From NCBI GenBank assembly GCA_034440635.1, contig JAOTON010001596.1:713501-777500 (forward strand): a DNA stretch of 64,000 nt, given 5' to 3'. Under the pieces are notes generated by a model, which saw only the letters and a list, made by a program, of their open reading frames with translations, did not search any database and was not told the origin of the DNA. This DNA comes from Lepas anatifera. Lineage: Eukaryota > Arthropoda > Thecostraca > Lepadidae. The stretch's first letter is position 1. Every line of letters starts with the position of its first letter. The translations under genes were made by a program, and so were the position numbers. Shown here in pieces: positions 34,268-43,860 of the stretch.

Positions 34268-35440
34268 TAAAACTGATAACTTATGTCGAAAGAATCGCAT
34301 AATGCACGCGTTAAAACAGAAATTACTAAGGACCATTTTGGATTCTTTGCACACGCAGCCTTGTTTATAGCCTAGCCTTGCCTAAGGTTATCTCACTGAT
34401 CATTTTTTACCATGTGCAAGTGCATCAATTTTCATACATTTTAGACGTGTTTCGGTCTGCAAGATTTACAACCTAGCGTAAATTGAAGGAAATGAAAGAA
34501 GAGTCATCAGGTTGACACTTTTGTCAAAAATCAAGATATAGGTGTGTAAATCTGAACATTAGAATCAACCACCGCTGGAAAGTACGGTTACAAAATCTGG
34601 AGCGATGATTAACAAATTTAACTTTCGTAAAGTGTGCCGTATATCCTTGATTTAATATCTCACCGGTCCCAATTATTTTGTGGAGCAGTGAACGTGTTTA
34701 CGGCGGAATTCAGTTAGAATTTGTCTCCACTACGCGTCCAGCCTAGAAACCAATCAACGGAGAGCAGAAATTTCCAGGAAGGGCGTGTTTTCCGCTCATG
34801 GTACCCTTACCATCTGCAACCGCATGGTTTTCGATAAACAAAATATGAGTCAGCTTATAACCTCTGCGGTATGGGTATTTCATTCAGAAACCTGTGAATG
34901 ACTTTGTCCCCGGGAATCTTAAATGAACCGGAAGCATTTTCATAAAGGGAAACAGCTTACACAAATATATATTATTATAGAAAGTTTTTTTTTAAAAGTG
35001 GTTCTTGTGGGTGATATTATTCAGCACCTATACCTACTCAAACGACAACGATCCGATATGTTTTGGGAAAATATCCGTCTATTTCAGCACGCTATTTTCC
35101 GCTCCCTTTTAAGGCCAACCTAACGTTCTTACTTCCTAAAAATTTTGTTTGCTTTAGCCGTTTAGCTGTGGCCTTACCGCTCGCCCTCCCGGGGAGTGGT
35201 CCATTTGGAACCCTGTCGTCATTTTTCCCTATGGTAGACAAAGGCCTTGGCTTAGAGCAATGTTGTAAAAATATATGGGAACCAAATTCAATTTTACACA
35301 TTTTGATAAATTTTCAAGTCTGGTTCATGTCAGTTAATGGATACATGAGGCCGTTATCAAAGGCTGTCGCGATATCTTCGTCGTTTTCCTCCCTGCTCTT
35401 GATCTAGGAACACCAATGCGACTTGCAACGGCTGCTAGCA
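34268..35440. other. Unassigned sequence
   Basis: About 1.2 kb without recognised repeats. A 114-codon frame (35063-35407) lacks motifs. Confidence 0.35.
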
Positions 35441-35598
35441 CATACTCCAAGATTCAATGCACTTGCCTTGATGATCCTTGACCTTTGAAGCATATGTAAT
35501 GGAAAAGTGACCTCAGGTGACCTCATCTGATCCAGCCGAGGTCATGATAATATGCCTCGTCGTGTAATGAGAAAATGGCCGGTATTTTGGCCCCTATG
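35441..35598 (+). repeat. AGGTCA-rich flank interrupted by gypsy insertion
   Basis: TTGACCTTTGA, GTGACCTCAGGTGACCTCA and GAGGTCATGA precede the element. Similar AGGTCA-rich sequence resumes at about 42840 on the far side. Confidence 0.5.
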
Positions 35599-35602
35599 CC
35601 TT
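35599..35602. repeat. Target-site duplication, left (CCTT)
   Basis: CCTT immediately before the 5' LTR is repeated at 42547-42550 immediately after the 3' LTR. Four bases is within the 4-6 bp usual for Ty3/gypsy integrases. Confidence 0.8.
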
Positions 35603-35899
35603 TGTTGTAGGTTGAAACATATTATTTATTTGCGTGTCAGTGGTGCCTCGGGCGGAGGGTTCGAGGCGGGGTGACCTAGTCAGAGGTCACACCACCGCTG
35701 TGCTCGCCCTGATTGGCTGGCCGCCGGTCACCTGACTGGGCGGTGACGGGGAGTCGCTGCGAGGGTGGAACCGGCGGGGAGTTGGAACGAGAGCGCGGTG
35801 TCAAGAGGATTAGGCTGTTGTGCGAGAGTTAATACATCAAATGTGGATCTAAGTTGGACTCTTGGCTGTGAGGTCGGACTCATAAGTGAACTTACGAAA
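35603..35899 (+). repeat. Gypsy 5' LTR
   Basis: Begins TGTTGTAGG and ends CTTACGAAA, so it lacks the common CA terminus. It contains GGTGACC and CCGCCGGTCACC motifs. No difference from the 3' LTR was found on reading. Confidence 0.95.
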
Positions 35900-35900
35900 G

Positions 35901-35918
35901 TGGTGGCAGCGGTTCCTC
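35901..35918 (+). promoter_or_regulatory. Primer-binding site of gypsy element
   Basis: TGGTGGCAGCGGTTCCTC starts one base after the LTR; the leading TGG pairs with a tRNA CCA end. The primer tRNA was not identified. Confidence 0.7.
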
Positions 35919-35929
35919 ACAGCAAGAAT

Positions 35930-36691
35930 ATGTCCGACATTAATTTAGAAAAATTTTCTGGATCATCTTACAGAGAGTGGGAAAACTGGTTTGATGATTA
36001 CAAGCTGTTCGCCGAGCTGAAGAAGTGGTCTGCTGATAAGAAGGTGAGCTTTCTCAGATTCTTTGTCTCGGGAAATGTAAAGGAGGCGCTCCGCCAGGAA
36101 AGTTACGATTCTCTGGAACAAGCCGATGAGGCCATCAAACGAGTCCTGGGTGGCCCTCCAGACCAGCTATCGGCAGCTCGCTGCTTAGACTCTGAGCAGT
36201 ACCGTGGTGACATTCAAGATTATTTAATACGCGCGCAGGCCGGAATTCGTCTTGCATATCCACATCTGAATGAGAGTGCGCGAAACGATGTCGTGCTTTT
36301 GCACCTTCAGCGAGCTCTCCCGGATGAATACGGCAAAGAAATTACCAGACTGGAATGCAAAACCCTAGAATCAGCCGTGAAAGTCGTAACCGCCAATGAG
36401 CGAGTCGACAGTCTTTATGGCACCAAGACAGGGCATTTATGCCGTGTGTCACAATCACCTGATAAGACTCAGCAGAGTAGGGTGCAGCCAGACCGAAGAT
36501 TGTGTTTCGTCTGCGGCTTGGTTGGACATTTCAGGCGGACTTGTCAGTTTAAAAATGATTTGTGTGGCACCTGTGGAAGACGTGGACATCTGGGCCAAGT
36601 CTGCCGGAGCCAGTCGGGAAACGACAGCAGGTTCGTGGGAGCACGGGGCGCCCAGGGGCCTGCGACAAGATTTCAGCCCCACACTCAGTAA
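35930..36691 (+). CDS. gag: Gypsy Gag, 253 aa, two CCHC zinc knuckles
   Basis: This structural polyprotein assembles the retrotransposon particle and packages its RNA. I start at ATG 35930 (MSDINLEKF): the frame is open further upstream, but that would run through the primer-binding site and into the LTR. Residues 1-180 form a capsid-like helical region (with YREWENWFDDYKLF and LVGG-like VLGGPPDQLS). Two C-x2-C-x4-H-x4-C knuckles start at about residues 192 and 212. The frame ends at TAA 36689-36691, before the minisatellite. The pol frame is +1 relative and opens only at 36717, so there is no overlap for a simple gag-pol frameshift. Confidence 0.9.
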   Translation: MSDINLEKFSGSSYREWENWFDDYKLFAELKKWSADKKVSFLRFFVSGNVKEALRQESYDSLEQADEAIKRVLGGPPDQLSAARCLDSEQYRGDIQDYLIRAQAGIRLAYPHLNESARNDVVLLHLQRALPDEYGKEITRLECKTLESAVKVVTANERVDSLYGTKTGHLCRVSQSPDKTQQSRVQPDRRLCFVCGLVGHFRRTCQFKNDLCGTCGRRGHLGQVCRSQSGNDSRFVGARGAQGPATRFQPHTQ

Positions 36692-36716
36692 CTGAAGCGT
36701 TGTCCTCGATGTATGA

Positions 36717-37905
36717 GATCACATCGTCGCTGCCGCCGCCAGGGGGCTTGCAGCCGTCATCGCTGCCGCCGCCAGGGGCTTGCAGCCGTCATCGCTGCCG
36801 CCGCCGGGAGGCCTGCAGCCGTCATCGCTGCCGTCGCCAGGTGGCTTGCAGCCATCGCTGCCGCCGCCAGGGGACTTGCAGCCTTCGATGCCGTCGCCAG
36901 GTGACTTGCAGCCATCGCCGCCGCCGTCAGAGGGCTTGCAGCCGTCACCGCTGCCGCCGCCGGGTGGCCTGCAGCCGTCATCGCTGCCGCCACCACTGTG
37001 CTCGCTGGGAGGCCTGCAGCCGTTGCTGCTGCCGCCGGGAGGCCTGCAGCCGTCATCGCTGCCGCCGCTGGGAGGCCTGCAGCCGTCATCGCTGCCGCCG
37101 CCGGGAGGTCTGCGGCCGTCATTGCTGCCGCCACCAGGTGGCGTGCAGCCGTCAGCACCGCGGTCGCTGGGAGGCCTGCAGCCGTCATCGCTGCCGCCGC
37201 TGGGAGGCCTGCAGCCGTCATCGCTGCCGCCGCCGGGAGGTCTGCGGCCGTCATTGCTGCCGCCACCAGGTGGCGTGCAGCCGTCAGCACCGCGGTCGCT
37301 GGGAGGCCTGCAGCCGTTGCTGCCGCCACCGGGAGACCTGCGGCCGTCATCGCTGCCGCCGCCGGGAGATCTGCAGCCGTCATCGCTGCCGCCACCGGGT
37401 GGCCTGCAGTCATCATCGCTGCCGTCGGCAGGTGGCCTGGAGACACCACCGCCGCTGTGTGGCCTGGAGTCGCTGCCGCAGGGTCGCCTGGAGCCGCAAT
37501 CGCCACCGCCAGGCGGCCTGCGTCCGTCTCTGCCACCGGGAAGCCTGCGTCCGTCATCGCTGCCGCTGCCGGGAGCCCTGCAGCCGTTGCTGCCGCCGCC
37601 AGGGGGCTTGCAGCCGTCATCGCTGCCGCTACCAGGTGGCCTGCAGCCGTCGTTTCCGCCACCGGGTGGTTTACCGCCGTCGCTGCAGCCGCCAGGTGGC
37701 CTGCAGCCGTCGCTTCCGCCGCCGGGAGGCCTGCAGCCGTCATCGCTGCCGCCACCAGGTGGCCTGCAGCCGTCGTTTCTGCCGCCGGGCGGTTTGCAGC
37801 CGTCGCTGCAGCCGCCAGGTGGCCTGCAGCCGTCATCGCTGCCGCCAGGCGGGCTGCGTCCGTCTCTGCCACCGGGCGGCCTGCAGCCGGCGGGGCCGGC
37901 ACAGC
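36717..37905 (+). repeat. 33-bp minisatellite encoding Pro-rich linker of Pol
   Basis: About 1.2 kb of units near 33 bp (core CTGCAGCCGTCATCGCTGCC), with some 30-bp and longer variants. In the pol frame it encodes repeats of GLQPSSLPPPG. Because the unit is a multiple of three and lacks stops, all three plus frames and at least one minus frame stay open: frames of 470 and 381 codons on plus, and 398 on minus. It lies between the gag stop and the protease, an unusual place for a repeat in a gypsy element. Confidence 0.92.
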
Positions 37906-40900
37906 TGGAAGACGATATACCACTCTCGCTTGGCTCTCTGTCGACGAGTTCACCGGCTCATTTGCTGCCTGTAGGACCTGGTACCCAGCCGGCGGGAAAT
38001 TCAGCCCACGCCTCGATACGTCAGCCGGTGCCCCAGCCGGGTGGCCGGTATACGCCGATTATAGTCGGTGGTCGTCGCATCTCGGCGATGGTGGACAGCG
38101 GAGCGGACGAGGTCGTCATCCGTCGCGACTGTCTGCCCTCTGATGTTCGCCTGGAGCCTCTGGACAAGTCACTTAGCCTGGCCGACGGTGGGCCTTGTCT
38201 TCACATAATCGGTAAGGCCAGAGTGCAGATAACCTTGGGACACCAGGTGAATAATGTTCACTGTTACGTGGCCAGTAAGCTGTTTGATCAATGTTTGTTG
38301 GGAGCTAGATACCTAACTGAATTAGGAGCATGCATAGACATGAGGCAAGGTCTTCTTATTGTTCATGATGAAAGCCTGCCCCTTTCCCGCCGACCGCTGG
38401 GATCGGACACGGTCGTTGCGAGAGTGGTGGTAAAGGACACAGTGGTGGTTCAAGCTAGTTCTGAAATGATCTGTGCTGGTGAGGTCTGTGCAACGTCATC
38501 CTTTGGCCGGGATTCCACAGCTGCGGTGTTAGAGGGAGAGGTAAAGTTTATGGAGCGCAGCCCCTTGTTGGTCGCCCGTTTAGCAGTCAATATTCCGCAG
38601 TCATGTGGGGTTCCGTTGCGGGTTTCTAATCTGACCGAGAAAGATGTGAAACTATTTAAGGGCACGCACATTGCAAATGTTCAGGCAGTGGAGGATGAGG
38701 CATTCTTGAACATTGAAGAGCCTTCTGATGCTCCCAAGTTGAGTTTTGACGCAGTTGTCGCACACCTACCTGAGCCTGAGAGGGGTAAATTTAAAGGCTT
38801 ACTTACCGACTTTTCCCCCGTTTTCAGTGGACTTGGGAAGACGAACCTCGTTGAACACGAAATTTCTACAGGCTCTGCTCGCCCCATCTCGCAACATTAT
38901 AGACAATCACCTGTTCACTTGAAGTCAAAAGTGAAATCGCAGCTTGATAAGCTGGTACAGCAGGACATTCTTGAACCCGTTCAGGAATCTCAGTGGGCAA
39001 GTCCTTTAGTGCTGGTGAAAAAGTCTAATGGGGATATCAGGATATGTGGTGATTTTCGAAAATTGAATAGTGTCACGATTCCGTCGGTTCAGGTCATTCC
39101 AAGGATTGATGACTGCTTGAACAAGCTCTCTGGTGCATCATGGTTCACCACGATCGATCTCAATCAAGCCTATCATCAGATCCCCCTAAAAGAATCCGAT
39201 AAAGCGAAGTGCACTGTGGCTTCAGAGTTTGGATTATACAGGTACAAATCAGCACCTTTTGGATTATCAGGGATTCCCCACACTTTCAACCGGGCGCTAG
39301 CCATGGCCCTGTCTGGCATAGACACTAAGATCTTTATTCACTATTTTGATGACATACTGATTCTGTCGACAACGTTACCGGAAATGTACGAAAATCTGAA
39401 GCAAGTGCTGTCACATTTGACGGTAGCTGGATTTACGGTGACCTTGGACAAGTTGCAACTGTGCCAAAAATCTGTCAAATTTTTGGGCTACGTTGTCTCC
39501 CAGGAAGGAGTAGCTTGTGACCCTGACAAAACTCAAGTGATCAAGGACTGGCCCGTGCCAATGTCTGTGAAAGACGTTCGGGCCTTTTTGGGCCTGTGTT
39601 CGTACTTGAGAAAGCATATCAGGGACTTTGCATCTATCGCAAAGCCTCTGTTTCGGCTCACGGAGAAGGGACGCCGCTTTTCCTGGACTCCAGAGGCGGA
39701 GGAGTCATTTCGGACGTTGAAATATAGATTAGCTTCTCCCTCTGTCTTAGCTCACCCGAGATTTGAAGGCGATGCTCCTTCATTTGTCTGTGACACTGAC
39801 GCGAGCGGGATGGCTGTCGGTGCATGCTTGCTGCAGGGCGGCAAGGTCATTGCTTATGCCAGCCGCGCTCTTAGCAAGGCTGAAAGGCAGTACTCGGCAA
39901 CGAAAAGAGAGCTTTTAGCCATTGTATGGGCTACTCAGCATTTCCGACATTTTTTCGTGGGCCGTCGCTTCATTCTGCGTACAGATCACTCTGCTTTGCA
40001 ATGGCTCTTTTCATTTAAAAAACCAGAGGGCCAGCTTGCCCGATGGATGCTGCAGCTTTCGGAGCTGGACTTTTCCGTCATACACCGAAAGGGGTCTTCC
40101 CATGGTGATGCTGATTCACTGTCCCGCTATCCACACGCAGGGGAAGGCAGTGAGGTGACGTTTAAGTGGGTCTGCGTTCCAGTGGGCGCAGATGACATGG
40201 ACGAGACACCAATCGGTTGTGTATCGGGCGCTGGTACCGCCCGCGGTTCTAGCGCGGAACCGAGTGATGCTGCAGCACCTAAAATGGTACGAGCCCTGAT
40301 CAGCAACGAGCCCCAGAAAGGCGTGGTGAGTTATGGTGAGAGTGTTTCACAGGCTGATCTTTCGTTGGAACAGGACCGTGACGAGGGAATACGGGAGATA
40401 AAGGCTTGGAAATCATCCAGGCTCAAGCCTGAAGCAAAAAACCTGAAAACTGAGGGAGGGCGACGTCTGTTTAGGGACTGGAGGAGTCTGATTTTGAAAG
40501 GGGACGAAAAACCGCTTCTATACAGGCGAGTTCAGCCTCATCGTGGTGCTCCTTTCTGCTTGTTATTGGTTTTGCCCTCGCATCTTAGAACTGAGGCACT
40601 CGATATGCTGCACACAGGAGTCGGGGGTGGACATCAGGGAGCCGCCAGACTGGAGCGCATGGCCAGGGAGCGCTTTCACTGGCCAGGCCTTCAAAAAGAT
40701 GTAAAATCTTACTGCCGGGAATGTGCTGTGTGCGATAAACGCCGAGACCCACAAACCAGTCCACGTGCTCCATTGGGCTCACTTCAGGCTGAGGCGTTTC
40801 TTGATAGATTAGATGTTGATTTAGTGTGCGGTCTGCCGGTGACTGAGCCGGAGCAGTTTCGTTACATTCTGACCTGTACTGATGCTTTCACTCGGTTTAC

Positions 40901-41576
40901 ATGGGCCATCCCTATTCGTGATCAGGAGGCTGAAACAATTGTGAAGGCCATGATGGATCACGTAATTAGTGTAGTGGGAATACCCAAATGCATTCATAGT
41001 GACTTGGGTAGAAACTTGACTGGAAATGTAATGCAACTGTTCTATCAGACCCTGGGAATTCGTCAGTCCACCACGACTCCGTATCACCCTGCTGGTAACG
41101 CCTATTCAGAGCGTGGTCATCGTTTCCTCCTGGATGCTGTGGCTAAGCTGTGCGCAGAGCATCCAAAACAATGGTCACACTACCTCCCAGCTGCTGTTTT
41201 GGCATGTAACAGCAACGTCAACCGATCTATTGGCTTCTCTCCTTACGAGTGTGTTTTCGGCAGGCCTCCAACCTTGTCTGCTGATGTCAGGTACGGTGGG
41301 GAGAGCTCGCGTCCGGCCAGCACTGGCGCGGTGTCTGCGAGCACCCTTGACTATGTCCGAGGTCTGCAGCAAACTCTCAGGGCGACGGGCGAGATGGCCC
41401 GACAGGCCAGTATGGCTGCACACGAGCAAAGTAAGGCGTTTCATGATGCTCATGTATGCGAGAATGTATACAACTCGGGAGACCGAGTCTGGCTTAAGAA
41501 ACAAGCGTACAAAAAGGAGAGTGCCGAAAACTGTCACCGGGATGGGAAGGGCCTTTTAAAATCGTACAAAAGTTGA
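36717..41576 (+). CDS. pol: Gypsy Pol polyprotein: protease, RT, RNase H, integrase
   Basis: Enzyme polyprotein for reverse transcription and integration. Counting from codon 36780: Pro-rich repeats (1 to about 375); aspartic protease with DSGAD (D439); RT from about 690 with ICGDFRKLN, TTIDLNQAYHQIPL and the active site YFDD (D857, D858); RNase H with CDTDASG (D1005) and RTDHSALQWL; integrase zinc-binding H-H-C-C from H1278; and catalytic D1347, D1408 and E1444, an exact D-D-35-E spacing. All catalytic residues are present. The first ATG in frame is 36888; initiation or fusion to Gag is unresolved. The frame stops at 41576 just after a one-base shift; the remainder continues in the next entry. 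Confidence 0.92.
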   Translation, partial: DHIVAAAARGLAAVIAAAARGLQPSSLPPPGGLQPSSLPSPGGLQPSLPPPGDLQPSMPSPGDLQPSPPPSEGLQPSPLPPPGGLQPSSLPPPLCSLGGLQPLLLPPGGLQPSSLPPLGGLQPSSLPPPGGLRPSLLPPPGGVQPSAPRSLGGLQPSSLPPLGGLQPSSLPPPGGLRPSLLPPPGGVQPSAPRSLGGLQPLLPPPGDLRPSSLPPPGDLQPSSLPPPGGLQSSSLPSAGGLETPPPLCGLESLPQGRLEPQSPPPGGLRPSLPPGSLRPSSLPLPGALQPLLPPPGGLQPSSLPLPGGLQPSFPPPGGLPPSLQPPGGLQPSLPPPGGLQPSSLPPPGGLQPSFLPPGGLQPSLQPPGGLQPSSLPPGGLRPSLPPGGLQPAGPAQLEDDIPLSLGSLSTSSPAHLLPVGPGTQPAGNSAHASIRQPVPQPGGRYTPIIVGGRRISAMVDSGADEVVIRRDCLPSDVRLEPLDKSLSLADGGPCLHIIGKARVQITLGHQVNNVHCYVASKLFDQCLLGARYLTELGACIDMRQGLLIVHDESLPLSRRPLGSDTVVARVVVKDTVVVQASSEMICAGEVCATSSFGRDSTAAVLEGEVKFMERSPLLVARLAVNIPQSCGVPLRVSNLTEKDVKLFKGTHIANVQAVEDEAFLNIEEPSDAPKLSFDAVVAHLPEPERGKFKGLLTDFSPVFSGLGKTNLVEHEISTGSARPISQHYRQSPVHLKSKVKSQLDKLVQQDILEPVQESQWASPLVLVKKSNGDIRICGDFRKLNSVTIPSVQVIPRIDDCLNKLSGASWFTTIDLNQAYHQIPLKESDKAKCTVASEFGLYRYKSAPFGLSGIPHTFNRALAMALSGIDTKIFIHYFDDILILSTTLPEMYENLKQVLSHLTVAGFTVTLDKLQLCQKSVKFLGYVVSQEGVACDPDKTQVIKDWPVPMSVKDVRAFLGLCSYLRKHIRDFASIAKPLFRLTEKGRRFSWTPEAEESFRTLKYRLASPSVLAHPRFEGDAPSFVCDTDASGMAVGACLLQGGKVIAYASRALSKAERQYSATKRELLAIVWATQHFRHFFVGRRFILRTDHSALQWLFSFKKPEGQLARWMLQLSELDFSVIHRKGSSHGDADSLSRYPHAGEGSEVTFKWVCVPVGADDMDETPIGCVSGAGTARGSSAEPSDAAAPKMVRALISNEPQKGVVSYGESVSQADLSLEQDRDEGIREIKAWKSSRLKPEAKNLKTEGGRRLFRDWRSLILKGDEKPLLYRRVQPHRGAPFCLLLVLPSHLRTEALDMLHTGVGGGHQGAARLERMARERFHWPGLQKDVKSYCRECAVCDKRRDPQTSPRAPLGSLQAEAFLDRLDVDLVCGLPVTEPEQFRYILTCTDAFTRFTWAIPIRDQEAETIVKAMMDHVISVVGIPKCIHSDLGRNLTGNVMQLFYQTLGIRQSTTTPYHPAGNAYSERGHRFLLDAVAKLCAEHPKQWSHYLPAAVLACNSNVNRSIGFSPYECVFGRPPTLSADVRYGGESSRPASTGAVSASTLDYVRGLQQTLRATGEMARQASMAAHEQSKAFHDAHVCENVYNSGDRVWLKKQAYKKESAENCHRDGKGLLKSYKS

Positions 41577-42058
41577 CTGACTGGAACTATCGCATCCAAC
41601 GGGAGGGAGGTGTCAGCCAAACGACAGTACATCACAACCGCTTGAAACCCTGCAACTCTGTACCTGTTTCACACTCTGACCGACCCTCACGTAAAATGAG
41701 CTTCCAGCCTGGTGCTCTCTCTGAGTTTGAATATTCGGCTGGGCGACCCTCCCGACTGAATGTTCAGAACCGCCGCGCTCCACTCAGCTCCCACGCGACA
41801 CCAGGGGCAGACCTTCCCCCGGATTCTGGTCAAGTGGATTGGTCTCCGTGGGGGGTTCAGACAGCACGGGACCATTTGAATAGAAGTTGGACGCAACCAA
41901 CTCCTTTGTCACCAGCTGTCCATCAGTTTCAGACAGGTTGTAGAGAAGCTCCATTGATTGCGGTGACGGATTCTGAGACCCCACCGCCTGCTCCTGTGCG
42001 TAGATCGGAAAGGGTACGGAATAAGCCGAGAAGGCTGGGAGTTGATGATTTTGTTTAG
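41531..42058 (+). pseudogene. C-terminal part of gypsy Pol, out of frame
   Basis: The -1 frame relative to pol continues the integrase C-terminal region without interruption of sense (a GPFKIV-type block and VHHNRLKPC), then a polar tail ending RRSERVRNKPRR to the TAG at about 42056-42058. The simplest explanation is a one-base loss near the AAAA run at 41527-41530. It is unlikely to be programmed, because no heptameric slippery site is present and the junction lies inside the domain. Confidence 0.75.
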
Positions 42059-42236
42059 TGCTGGCTGAAGTCTTCCGCGTGCAGGACATTGCGTTTTTCA
42101 TGTACATTGTACGATGATGCTGTGATGTATGTATTCAGCTAGGGTGTAACGGGTGTTTTGGTAATGGTGCGATAGACAACGGTGCACACGTTCTGATGAT
42201 TATGGAGTGTCGTTTATTGTCGGGGCGACAACTTGT

Positions 42237-42249
42237 AAAGGGGGAGTGA
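42237..42249 (+). promoter_or_regulatory. Polypurine tract of gypsy element
   Basis: AAAGGGGGAGTGA directly precedes the 3' LTR and would prime plus-strand synthesis. Confidence 0.85.
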
Positions 42250-42546
42250 TGTTGTAGGTTGAAACATATTATTTATTTGCGTGTCAGTGGTGCCTCGGGC
42301 GGAGGGTTCGAGGCGGGGTGACCTAGTCAGAGGTCACACCACCGCTGTGCTCGCCCTGATTGGCTGGCCGCCGGTCACCTGACTGGGCGGTGACGGGGAG
42401 TCGCTGCGAGGGTGGAACCGGCGGGGAGTTGGAACGAGAGCGCGGTGTCAAGAGGATTAGGCTGTTGTGCGAGAGTTAATACATCAAATGTGGATCTAAG
42501 TTGGACTCTTGGCTGTGAGGTCGGACTCATAAGTGAACTTACGAAA
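42250..42546 (+). repeat. Gypsy 3' LTR
   Basis: Same 297 bases as the 5' LTR, from TGTTGTAGG to TTACGAAA, followed by the CCTT duplication (42547-42550). Confidence 0.95.
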
Positions 42547-42550
42547 CCTT

Positions 42551-43860
42551 GATCACTGTCTAGCACTTTCCTTTGTGGTCTTTCTATGGGGGATGTTCCA
42601 GGCCCTCTTGCGAAAATCCGAGAGCTTTTCGTGCCAGGTGGTTTGTAAAAAAATACCCAAGACAAATGACGCAAGAAATTCAAACACGTGAGTCATAATT
42701 GTCTTAAGAAAGAACTAGCCAATAATAGCGCATTCGTACATTTCTGTACGTCATTTATCTTGGATATTTTTCAAGGCCAGTAGGTATTTCCTCAAAAAGT
42801 TTGGCACCAACAGCTCTCAGATTTTTTCAAGAGAGCCTGGAACATACCCTATGTCTGAACGTCACAAGGTCAACCGAGGTCATGACCTAGGGTAGCCTAA
42901 TTTGGTAAAATTATGGAAATATATACACAGTAAGCTACCAAGTTACCATAACTCACACTGTTTGGTAGAAGAGGTTATTTTAGACGATCAGCCACGTTGC
43001 AGGTCAAACAAGGTCACTGGCCTCCAATGACCTTTACCAGTATAATCTAACATGCATATTCACCAATGCTGCTATCATTTGCAATTCATTTTTTTGTGTT
43101 TGTTTATGCTTCTAGCAAGACTTCTCGGCAATTTCTGGATGAAGATCGCCTGGCTTATTGACCTTTGAATTTCCAAGGTCATTCAAGGTCAGCCACCTAG
43201 AATTACCAAATTTGGCATGCAACAAGATATGTTGAAGCAGTCAAGTGTGTTTAACAGCTTTTGACTGGTTTTCTCAGTTTCAAAAAATCGCCTCCCAAAA
43301 CCTTCGCGTCGAGGGTGGTGACACCCTCGACGCGAAAGTTTTTTTTAATCTGTTGACACCCATCTCCGAGAAGTTCTGCATCCTTATTTCGACAATTTAT
43401 AGGACCAGGTTCTTGTTTCTTGGGCACTGATTTCGCGTTGCTTAAGACCAAGTCCGCGTCTCCTGTTAGAAACCTCACGGCGCCACTTTGGAGTTGAATT
43501 CAGCAATTCAACACCTGGGACATAGTTCCCTCTTGCCACGTTTTAGACTTCAACCATCACTGTTACAGACACGAGTGTCTCCACCGGCTAGAGTTGAGGT
43601 CAGTTAATCTTCAACTCTTTCAAGGAAGAAAGTCGAGCTTAGCTTCTCTTTCAACTCCTAACAAGAAATTTTCTTCTTTTCAAACTGGCTGAAATCAAGA
43701 AATTTGTCGATGAAAAGTGGTGCCTGGCCTCCTGACCCTCTTCCACTTACTTCGACGTGTATGATCATACCACTTCTCTCCGGTTATAGGGAATGTTCTA
43801 CTTCTCTACAGGGTTTTGAGCTGAAACATAAGTTTGGTACAATGTGTCGAGAAACCACTA
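42551..43860 (+). repeat. AGGTCA-rich repeat sequence with a 15-bp hairpin
   Basis: TGACC/GGTCA motifs cluster at 42860-43195. A perfect stem-loop lies at 43303-43336 (TTCGCGTCGAGGGTG, loop GTGA, CACCCTCGACGCGAA), equivalent in position and style to the hairpins of the TTAA family. No gene recognised; the ends of the unit are undefined. Confidence 0.5.

Larger units (their letters stand above)
35603..42546 (+). mobile_element. Complete Ty3/gypsy LTR retrotransposon, 6,944 bp
   Basis: Two 297-bp LTRs that I read as identical enclose a primer-binding site, gag, a long minisatellite-coded linker, pol (protease, RT, RNase H, integrase) and a polypurine tract. The domain order PR-RT-RH-IN is diagnostic of Ty3/gypsy. 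There is no env-like frame. A CCTT duplication flanks it. Identical LTRs indicate recent insertion, yet one frameshift near 41527-41531 separates the last part of pol. The surrounding DNA is AGGTCA-rich repeat. Confidence 0.97.

Noticed and set aside
36562..38143. Cys/Arg-rich (470 aa) and Ala-rich (381 aa plus, 398 aa minus) proteins in the gypsy element
   Set aside because: They are other-frame readings of the 33-bp minisatellite. Only the pol frame leads into protease and RT.
41520..41580. Programmed ribosomal frameshift at the end of pol
   Set aside because: No X-XXY-YYZ heptamer; the shift lies inside the integrase C-terminal domain, and one lost base explains it.
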